11,592 nucleotides of DNA, taken from an uncultured Loktanella sp. (GTDB lineage: Bacteria; Pseudomonadota; Alphaproteobacteria; Rhodobacterales; Rhodobacteraceae). How positions within the stretch are numbered: position 1 is the first letter of the stretch; every line of letters begins with the position of its first letter. The position numbers and the translations under genes were made by a program. The stretch lies in assembly GCA_913061335.1 (NCBI GenBank), contig CAJXTP010000074.1, forward strand, positions 1 through 11,592, read 5' to 3'. The notes beneath the pieces were generated by a model. The model worked only from the letters and a program-made list of their open reading frames with translations, made no database searches and was not told the origin of the DNA. Shown in pieces: positions 6,789 to 11,592 of this stretch.

Positions 6789-7427
6789 ATGCGCCAATTT
6801 TTCATATGCCTAACGATGTTGAATTTACCCGCCACGGCGATGGCCGAAGTTGAGCTAAGCTTTTATGGCGGTTTGCAGTCGGCACAGCCGTCTGATGTGA
6901 TCGTGTCTGGTGATCCAGTGATTCCTGACGAGACAAATAACGTTGCGTGGGAAGGTAAGTCATTTGATGCGCCGCCCTATTATGGGATTCGCGCAACGAT
7001 CTGGTCATCGTCCGAATTTGGCTATGGTCTTGATTTTACACACAGCAAGATTTATCCGAAAACCCTGCCGTCTGGGTATGACCGTTTGGAGTTTACGGAC
7101 GGTTTGAATACGCTGACAGTGAACGCTTACCGTCGGTGGGAAAATGCGATTGGTGATTTGACGCCCTACGTTGGCGGTGGTCTGGGGGTGGCGATTCCCC
7201 ATGTCGAAGTCACAAATGGCACGTCAGAGACATTCGGTTACCAAGTGACCGGCCCTGCCGCGACTTGGATCGCAGGTGCTAGCTATCCAATTAATGACAA
7301 GTGGTCGGTGTTTGGCGAGTATAAGGGCACCTATAGCCGGAACGCTGCTGACCTCGACACAGGCGGCACATTGGAAACAGATGTTTTGACCAATGCTGTG
7401 AATGTTGGTCTTAGTTTTAGGTTTTAA
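6789..7427 (+). CDS. Outer-membrane beta-barrel protein (lipid A oxidase-like family)
   Basis: This exported protein has 212 residues, probably in the outer membrane. A signal peptide (about 1-19, ending ATAMA before EVELSFYGG) precedes alternating polar/hydrophobic strands with many Gly and aromatic residues: FYGGLQSA, PPYYGIRATIW, FGYGLDFTHSKIY, LTPYVGGGLGVAIPHVE, WSVFGEYKGTYS and NVGLSFRF. The terminal Phe is the usual BAM recognition signal, and the size fits an eight-strand barrel. The FEFTHxK, DGLNT and VGGGLGV segments recall alphaproteobacterial barrels sometimes annotated as lipid A oxidase (LpxQ-like). That link is from memory, and the enzymatic function is not shown by any residue I can name. 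The ribosome site is weak, so the start (ATG 6789) is chosen for the signal peptide. The gene converges on the GST gene at 7451 and is preceded by an operator-like palindrome. Confidence 0.85.
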   Translation: MRQFFICLTMLNLPATAMAEVELSFYGGLQSAQPSDVIVSGDPVIPDETNNVAWEGKSFDAPPYYGIRATIWSSSEFGYGLDFTHSKIYPKTLPSGYDRLEFTDGLNTLTVNAYRRWENAIGDLTPYVGGGLGVAIPHVEVTNGTSETFGYQVTGPAATWIAGASYPINDKWSVFGEYKGTYSRNAADLDTGGTLETDVLTNAVNVGLSFRF

Positions 7428-7432
7428 GGGAT

Positions 7433-7455
7433 GATGGGTTAAAACCCATCCTACG
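7433..7455. repeat. Palindromic intergenic repeat, copy 2
   Basis: All 23 bases are identical to 3559-3581: the palindrome GATGGGTTAAAACCCATC (7433-7450) followed by CTACG. It lies between two converging genes. It begins five bases after the beta-barrel stop codon, and its CTA (7451-7453) is the TAG stop of the minus-strand GST gene. No separate terminator hairpin with a T-tract is seen here, so this element may be the only structure between the two 3' ends. Confidence 0.85.
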
Positions 7456-8050
7456 GAGCTGTGGCCAGCATGCTGTCGCGCTGTGCAAACTGCGCATACC
7501 ATTCTGCTAGCGTTGCATTTCCATTTCGCCAACCACGTGCGTCGTGGCGTAAGTCCAAATAGCCTAATGCGCAGCCGACGCTGATTTGTCCCATATCAAG
7601 CGGTCCTGAAAGTTGGCTCATCCAGCGGTCATTGATCGCGCTGACAGCGCGGGTCGCCTTACCCCATTGGGCATCAGTCCAGCCATCGAATTGCTTGTCG
7701 GCTGGACGCAGTCGCGCTTCGTAGGTGATGAGCACGGTGGCCTCCATGATTGCATCGGCGGTGGCCTCGAGGGTCAACACGTCCCAGACCCGTGCCGGGG
7801 GATAGAGACCCGCATTGGCGTGATCATCCAAATACCGTGTGATAACCCGACTGTCATAAAGTGCGGGCCCGTCGTCGCGTAGCAGCGCCGGAATTTTACC
7901 CGTTGGATTGGCGGCCACGACCGTAGGGTTGGACGCGAGTGGAGACGTAGATACATCGACCTCTTCAACGATGTCGAGCAAGTTCGCTTCTCGTAGCAGC
8001 ACACGTACTTTACGCACAAAAGGCGAGGCAGGTGACATCAGCAGTTTCAT
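7451..8050 (-). CDS. Glutathione S-transferase family protein
   Basis: This is a cytosolic protein of 199 residues with the GST fold. The thioredoxin-like N-terminal domain starts MKLLMSPASPFVRKVRV; Ser6 and Ser9 are candidates for activating glutathione. The cis-proline motif NPTGKIPAL lies at 48-56, and the glutathione-binding Asp66-Ser67 (DSRVITRYLD) follows. The helical C-terminal domain includes DRWMSQLSG and the DLRHDARGW segment. It resembles the YibF-type bacterial GSTs; the substrate is unknown. The start ATG 8050 has AAGGA about eight bases upstream. It follows the second GST gene by 21 bases on the same strand and is last in the dapF-mtaB-gst-gst run. Its stop codon falls inside a repeat element. 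Confidence 0.92.
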   Translation of the reverse strand: MKLLMSPASPFVRKVRVLLREANLLDIVEEVDVSTSPLASNPTVVAANPTGKIPALLRDDGPALYDSRVITRYLDDHANAGLYPPARVWDVLTLEATADAIMEATVLITYEARLRPADKQFDGWTDAQWGKATRAVSAINDRWMSQLSGPLDMGQISVGCALGYLDLRHDARGWRNGNATLAEWYAQFAQRDSMLATAP

Positions 8051-8071
8051 CGGTTCGGTCCTTGTCTTGGA

Positions 8072-8701
8072 TTACCCAAACAAGACGCGATCCTGATCCG
8101 GTTGCCAAGGGGTGTATTTCGTCATGACTTCGGCAAAGGCAGTGCTTTGCGCGAACGCGGTGAGCCAGCGCAACAGATTTGGCCAATCCTGCGCGTCAAA
8201 CCATGCCCTATCTGTGTTGGCGAATTGACGCACAAATGGCAGGATCGCCATATCGGCCAGTGTTTGGTGCCCAAACAGCCAGTCTTGGCCATCAAGCATC
8301 TTATCTAAGCGCGCAAGAAACGCGGCGCCGTCTTGTTGTGCGATGTCGCGCGTCCCGTCGGGATGCCGGACGTGATATTTATACAGATCAAGCGCAGACT
8401 TGAACGGACCGTCCGCTTGCGCGATCAGATCGTTGCCCGCAGTTGGCATGTTTAACCATCCCGCCGGATCCGATTGCTCCAAGGCCCAGTGCATTACGTC
8501 AATGCTTTCTGCGATGACCGTGCTGCCTTGGTCGAGCACGGGAACGGTTCCCTTGGCTGAGCTGGTTAAGAACGCCGCTGGTTTGTCGCGCAGCAGGATT
8601 TCACGCAGCTCGACCTTTTGACCGCTGGACGCGATAGCCAGCCGCGCCCGCATGGCGTAGGGACAGCGCCTGAATGACCAAAGGATGGGGTATTGTGTCA
8701 T
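8072..8701 (-). CDS. Glutathione S-transferase family protein with a CPYA active-site motif
   Basis: This 209-residue protein has the GST fold. The N-terminal domain has FRRCPYAMRARLA (10-22): a Cys13-Pro-Tyr-Ala site like omega-class or glutaredoxin-2-type GSTs, suggesting thiol-transferase or reductase chemistry rather than Ser/Tyr-type conjugation. The cis-Pro loop GTVPVL (51-56) and Glu65-Ser66 of the glutathione site are present. The helical C-terminal domain has LFGHQTLADMAILPFVRQFA. The true start is ATG 8701, nine bases after GGAGG (8715-8711). The open frame extends much further up to 9037, but that part is a shadow of mtaB. It is dissimilar to the neighbouring GST, so this is not a recent tandem duplication. 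It lies 41 bases after mtaB. Confidence 0.92.
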   Translation of the reverse strand: MTQYPILWSFRRCPYAMRARLAIASSGQKVELREILLRDKPAAFLTSSAKGTVPVLDQGSTVIAESIDVMHWALEQSDPAGWLNMPTAGNDLIAQADGPFKSALDLYKYHVRHPDGTRDIAQQDGAAFLARLDKMLDGQDWLFGHQTLADMAILPFVRQFANTDRAWFDAQDWPNLLRWLTAFAQSTAFAEVMTKYTPWQPDQDRVLFG

Positions 8702-8742
8702 GTGTCGGAGCCTCCGGCGGACATATTTATGCTCGGAAAAAA

Positions 8743-9996
8743 TTAGGCGCGTAGGGCTGTGTCTTGGATGCCAATGATTCGCGCGCTGATGATTTGGCTT
8801 TCGGGTTGGGCAGTGTCGAACCTGACTTCGGTAAACTGTTCGGTCCGGCCCATATGCTGGCTTTCCATCAAGACGTGATGCATTTTGCTGATCTGCGCCT
8901 GAAGATGTGATTGTACTTGCGCATCGCCTGCAGTCCGCAGTTTTGCTGCGCGTGTTTTGATAATGGTTCCGTTTACCGCGGGCATCCGTGCGGCAGGCGT
9001 GCCTGTGCGCGCCGAATACGGGAACACGTGCAGCCACGTCAGATTGCAGTCACTGATCAGTTTGAGCGAGTTTTCAAACATCGCATCGGTCTCCGTTGGG
9101 AAGCCCGCGATGATATCTGCCCCATAGGTCATGTCTGGCCGCAGTTTGCTGGCCTGTTCACAAAACTGGATCGCATCGTCGCGCAAGTGTCGCCGTTTCA
9201 TCCGCTTGAGGATCATGTCGTCGCCATGTTGCAGGGACAGGTGGAGATGCGGCATCAGCCGCTTTTCAGTGGCGATGGCTTGCATAAGGTTGTCGTCAAC
9301 TTCGATGCTGTCGATTGAACTGATCCGCAGGCGCGGCAGGTCTGGGATCAGTCGCAAGATACGCATGACCAAATCACCCAACTTTGGTGTCGCGGGCAAA
9401 TCTGCCCCCCAACTGGTCAGGTCGACGCCCGTCAGGACGACTTCGTTATAGCCTTTATCAACCAGACGCTTAATCTGATCCACGACAACACCCGCAGGCA
9501 CGGATCGCGAATTGCCGCGACCGTAGGGGATGATGCAGAACGTACAGCGGTGGTCGCAACCGTTTTGCACCTGCACATAGGCCCGACTGCGCGTGCCGAA
9601 TCCGTCGATCAGGTGCCCAGCGGTGTCTTTGACGGACATGATGTCGTCGACTTGCACGGGTTCAGTGTGCCCAATCAGATCAGGCGCAAGGCCGACCCAT
9701 GTGCTTGGGTCCATCTTTTCGGTATTGCCAAGGACCACGTTCACCTCTGGCATGGCCGAGAATGTCGCTGGTTCAATCTGCGCAGCACACCCTGTCACGA
9801 TGATCTGTGCATCAGGGTGGGCACGTCGTTGTTTGCGGATGTCTTGTTTGGCTTTGCGAACCGCCTCTGCCGTCACAGCGCAGGTGTTCACGATGATCGC
9901 GTTTTGCACACCAGCGCGGGTGGCGAGATCTTTCATCGCTTCAGTTTCGTATGCGTTTAGCCGGCAACCATGGTTGGAAAAAACAGGGGGTTTCAT
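8743..9996 (-). CDS. mtaB: tRNA t6A37 methylthiotransferase MtaB (radical SAM)
   Basis: MtaB converts t6A37 in ANN-decoding tRNAs to ms2t6A, using two [4Fe-4S] clusters and S-adenosylmethionine. It has 417 residues. The UPF0004 domain supplies Cys11 (NHGCRLN), Cys39 (NTCAVT) and Cys70 (TGCAAQ). The radical-SAM motif is Cys147-xxx-Cys151-xx-Cys154 (NGCDHRCTFCIIPYGRG). A C-terminal TRAM-like part covers the last 60 or so residues. NHGCRLNAYE-type N-termini distinguish MtaB from MiaB and RimO. The start is taken as ATG 9996, which overlaps the dapF stop as ATGA and implies translational coupling. An in-frame ATG at 10005 would add three residues. The adjacent tRNA-Lys(TTT) decodes AAR and could carry t6A derivatives at A37; whether it is an MtaB substrate here is inference. 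Confidence 0.95.
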   Translation of the reverse strand: MKPPVFSNHGCRLNAYETEAMKDLATRAGVQNAIIVNTCAVTAEAVRKAKQDIRKQRRAHPDAQIIVTGCAAQIEPATFSAMPEVNVVLGNTEKMDPSTWVGLAPDLIGHTEPVQVDDIMSVKDTAGHLIDGFGTRSRAYVQVQNGCDHRCTFCIIPYGRGNSRSVPAGVVVDQIKRLVDKGYNEVVLTGVDLTSWGADLPATPKLGDLVMRILRLIPDLPRLRISSIDSIEVDDNLMQAIATEKRLMPHLHLSLQHGDDMILKRMKRRHLRDDAIQFCEQASKLRPDMTYGADIIAGFPTETDAMFENSLKLISDCNLTWLHVFPYSARTGTPAARMPAVNGTIIKTRAAKLRTAGDAQVQSHLQAQISKMHHVLMESQHMGRTEQFTEVRFDTAQPESQIISARIIGIQDTALRA

Positions 9997-10808
9997 ACGC
10001 GCCATATCCCGTCAAATACGTGGGCGGTTTTACCTGTCATCCAAACCCCATCATCGCGCCATTCAATCCAAAGCGTGCCACCATCCAAATCGATCTGCAC
10101 CTTGCGACCTGTCAAACCGCGCCGAGATGCAGCAACAGTCGTCGCGCAGGATGATGACCCAGAGGCGAGCGTGATGCCAACGCCGCGCTCCCATACCCGC
10201 ATGCGGATATGATCGGGGCCAATAAGCTGCGCAAACTGCACGTTGGTCCGTTGTGGAAAGAGCGGGTGATGCTCAGTCTCAGCGCCGCGTGCCGCAAGAT
10301 CAATAGAATCGATATCATCCACAAAGAACGTGCAATGTGGGTTGCCCATGCCAGTTGCGACGGGGTCACCATCAATAGGTAAGTGCACTGTGTCCATTTC
10401 AGACGCGAGCGGGACGTCTGCCCAGTCCAGTTGCGGATGGCCCATATTGATGGACACCATTCCGTCATTCGCAGCAACCGCATACAGCGTACCCCGATCC
10501 GTGCTGATCGTAAGCGACCGACTGCCGGATTGATCCATCATATAGCGCGCGATACAGCGGGTGGCATTTCCGCAGGCAGCGGATTGCGATCCATCTGCGT
10601 TCCAGAATGTAAGATGGACATCGACACCGTCGCGCTCGGATAACGTCGTAAGCTGATCAAACCCGATACCGCGATGCCTGTCAGCCATCGCAATGGCCAC
10701 CGCCGCATCAACGCGCGGCGCACAACCGCGCTCATCGACAACGACGAAGTCGTTTCCGAGGCCATGCATCTTCATAAAGGGTAGGAACTCGGGGTTTTTA
10801 TCAGTCAT
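9993..10808 (-). CDS. dapF: Diaminopimelate epimerase
   Basis: DapF interconverts LL- and meso-diaminopimelate in lysine and peptidoglycan precursor synthesis. It is a cytosolic, cofactor-free enzyme that uses two cysteines. It has 271 residues, a normal length. The N-terminal MKMHGLGNDFVV is diagnostic. The first catalytic Cys79 is in ACGNATRC, and the second, Cys221, is in ASGSSSCATTVAA. The WERGVG segment (206-211) precedes the second site. The start is ATG 10808 (MTDKNPEFLPFMKMHG); the ribosome site is weak. The longer open frame from 10874 adds 22 residues of non-family sequence and would reach into the tRNA promoter region. The gene overlaps mtaB by four bases (ATGA) and is divergent from tRNA-Lys. 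Confidence 0.96.
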   Translation of the reverse strand: MTDKNPEFLPFMKMHGLGNDFVVVDERGCAPRVDAAVAIAMADRHRGIGFDQLTTLSERDGVDVHLTFWNADGSQSAACGNATRCIARYMMDQSGSRSLTISTDRGTLYAVAANDGMVSINMGHPQLDWADVPLASEMDTVHLPIDGDPVATGMGNPHCTFFVDDIDSIDLAARGAETEHHPLFPQRTNVQFAQLIGPDHIRMRVWERGVGITLASGSSSCATTVAASRRGLTGRKVQIDLDGGTLWIEWRDDGVWMTGKTAHVFDGIWRV

Positions 10809-10864
10809 AGGCGGGCATATAGACCTTTGCCGAAAATGAATCCAGCAGAAGACACATTTCAGGG

Positions 10865-10893
10865 TTGACCCCAAGCCGCGCTCTTTCTAAATA
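10865..10893 (+). promoter_or_regulatory. sigma-70-type promoter of tRNA-Lys
   Basis: TTGACC (10865-10870) and TAAATA (10888-10893) are separated by exactly 17 bases. They are followed by a G/C-rich stretch and the tRNA at 10904, so transcription would begin within a few bases of the mature 5' end. This is the clearest promoter in the window. Confidence 0.8.
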
Positions 10894-10903
10894 CCGCCGC
10901 AGT

Positions 10904-10979
10904 GGGCCGTTAGCTCAGTTGGTAGAGCAACTGACTTTTAATCAGTAGGTCGATGGTTCGGATCCATCACGGCTCACCA
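10904..10979 (+). tRNA. tRNA-Lys (anticodon TTT)
   Basis: A full cloverleaf of 76 bases with encoded CCA. The acceptor GGGCCGT (10904-10910) pairs with ACGGCTC (10969-10975) with one G-T pair. The D arm is GCTC/GAGC. The anticodon stem ACTGA/TCAGT encloses the loop CTTTTAA, with anticodon TTT at 10937-10939. The T arm is GATGG-TTCGGAT-CCATC. The discriminator base is A10976, followed by CCA (10977-10979). No U-tract terminator is visible just downstream. Confidence 0.97.
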
Positions 10980-11592
10980 CTTTACCCTTCTATATCAATA
11001 TCTTGCAGGCGGTTGTGAGTTTGAGAATCGCTCTGGTAGATTTGCCGGAAGCTATACGGAAGCACGAAGGCGAGCGTTCAAGTGTGGTTTGCAGGGAACA
11101 CCAGTAGATTCGGAAAATGGATTGAAGCGAGGTTCTTCTGGGTAACTTGTGAAAGTTCACCATTCCTGAGCAATATTTTACCGCGCTTTTTGTACTGCTT
11201 CCGCGTCCACTAACGGCCCTTTGCTGCCGTTCGCCCACCCTCGGTAATGCCGCAGTGCGGTCAGTCAGGTCGGACATTCGCTGCCACTGCATGGTCAAGG
11301 AATTGCTGAATTCACAGTGTGCGGACGAAGCCGCCATCCATTCCAAATGCCTGATTGCCGGCTTTCTTGACGAAATTCAACAAACGGCCCTTTTGATATG
11401 GATGCCGTTCAAAACCATACTTTCTGCGCGCGCAACACATTGCCTGTCCAGGGACCCAGCCTGGCTACGGGCATCCTTTCGGTAGATATGGACTTCGCAG
11501 AGGGTCCAGAATTTCGAAACGTATCCACTTTTTTGACCAGTTGTATTGTTCTGTTCGCCCGTCAATGTGCGCGACAAGGATGGCATGGTACT
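10980..11592. other. Gene-poor stretch downstream of tRNA-Lys
   Basis: These 613 bases contain no frame that I recognise as a gene. The two longest minus-strand frames (11346-10990 and 11586-11377) and a plus-strand frame (11255-11485) have unusual amino-acid make-up and no clear ribosome sites. One clean stem-loop, AACGGC (11212-11217) with GCCGTT (11226-11231), and several CCGC/GCGG short inversions lie around 11200-11290. No copy of the tRNA 3' end and no integrase are seen, so an integrated element bounded by this tRNA is not supported within the window. It may be intergenic DNA or the remains of a decayed gene. Confidence 0.5.
11465..11592 (-). CDS. Possible 3' end of an unrecognised gene, cut by the window edge
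   Basis: A minus-strand frame is open from the window edge to a TAG at 11467-11465. Its 41 codons include AHIDGRTEQYNWSKKWIRFE and end PYLPKGCP. The composition (charged and aromatic residues, Trp, few rare patterns) looks more protein-like than the overlapping frames. I cannot name a family, and a short frame at an edge is weak evidence. Confidence 0.25.
   Translation of the reverse strand, partial: YHAILVAHIDGRTEQYNWSKKWIRFEILDPLRSPYLPKGCP

Noticed and set aside
6489..6797. 102-codon minus-strand frame upstream of petA
   Set aside because: Low-complexity, His/Arg/Ser-rich sequence with no domain look; it overlaps the palindrome, the predicted promoter and the start of the beta-barrel gene.
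8702..9037. N-terminal extension of the CPYA-type GST to 321 residues
   Set aside because: The added 112 residues are antisense-free shadow coding of mtaB in another frame, and a strong GGAGG site sits before ATG 8701.
10990..11346. 118-codon minus-strand frame after the tRNA
   Set aside because: Ser/Arg/Thr-rich composition with no recognisable motif or ribosome site; it looks like chance coding.
10904..11592. Genomic island integrated at tRNA-Lys
   Set aside because: No integrase gene and no direct repeat of the tRNA 3' end are visible inside the window.
1..11592. CRISPR array, prophage, toxin-antitoxin or defence locus
   Set aside because: No regularly spaced repeats and no recognisable phage, toxin or defence gene were seen on either strand.

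Overview
The window looks like chromosomal DNA from an alphaproteobacterium of the Rhodobacterales (Roseobacter/Rhodobacter group). This rests on the petA-petB-petC order with Rhodobacter-like subunits, the thiBPQ operon behind a TPP riboswitch, a dapF-mtaB pair, and a moderately GC-rich composition. A genus is not assignable by eye; a Loktanella/Octadecabacter-like lineage is only a guess. The first 37 bases are not genomic: bases 5-37 are an Illumina Nextera/Tn5 adapter, so the left edge is a sequencing artefact. It truncates the first gene.

Layout, left to right. (1) 38-220, minus: the start of a DMT/EamA permease. (2) 260-3568, plus: a TPP riboswitch followed by thiB-thiP-thiQ, a complete thiamine/TPP ABC importer with overlapping genes. 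(3) 3559-3620: a short palindromic repeat fused to the end of thiQ, then a bidirectional terminator. (4) 6398-3641, minus: petA (Rieske), petB (cytochrome b) and petC (cytochrome c1), the complete three-subunit core of the cytochrome bc1 complex. (5) 6399-6788: an intergenic region with a perfect 16-bp palindrome that overlaps a plausible promoter. (6) 6789-7427, plus: an outer-membrane beta-barrel protein. (7) 7433-7455: a second, identical copy of the palindromic repeat, again between convergent genes. (8) 10808-7451, minus: dapF, mtaB and two different glutathione-S-transferase-fold genes in a tight co-directional run. (9) 10865-10979, plus: a well-formed promoter and tRNA-Lys(TTT). (10) 10980-11592: about 610 bases with no convincing complete gene, and perhaps the 3' end of an unrecognised minus-strand gene at the right edge.

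Most of the window is housekeeping: vitamin B1 uptake under riboswitch control, respiration, lysine/peptidoglycan precursor synthesis, tRNA modification and glutathione-linked functions. I see no convincing new multi-gene system. The items most worth a second look are the repeated palindrome that supplies stop codons to converging genes, the operator-like palindrome before the beta-barrel gene, an unusual His in the conserved Qo-site motif of cytochrome b, and the gene-poor stretch after the tRNA.
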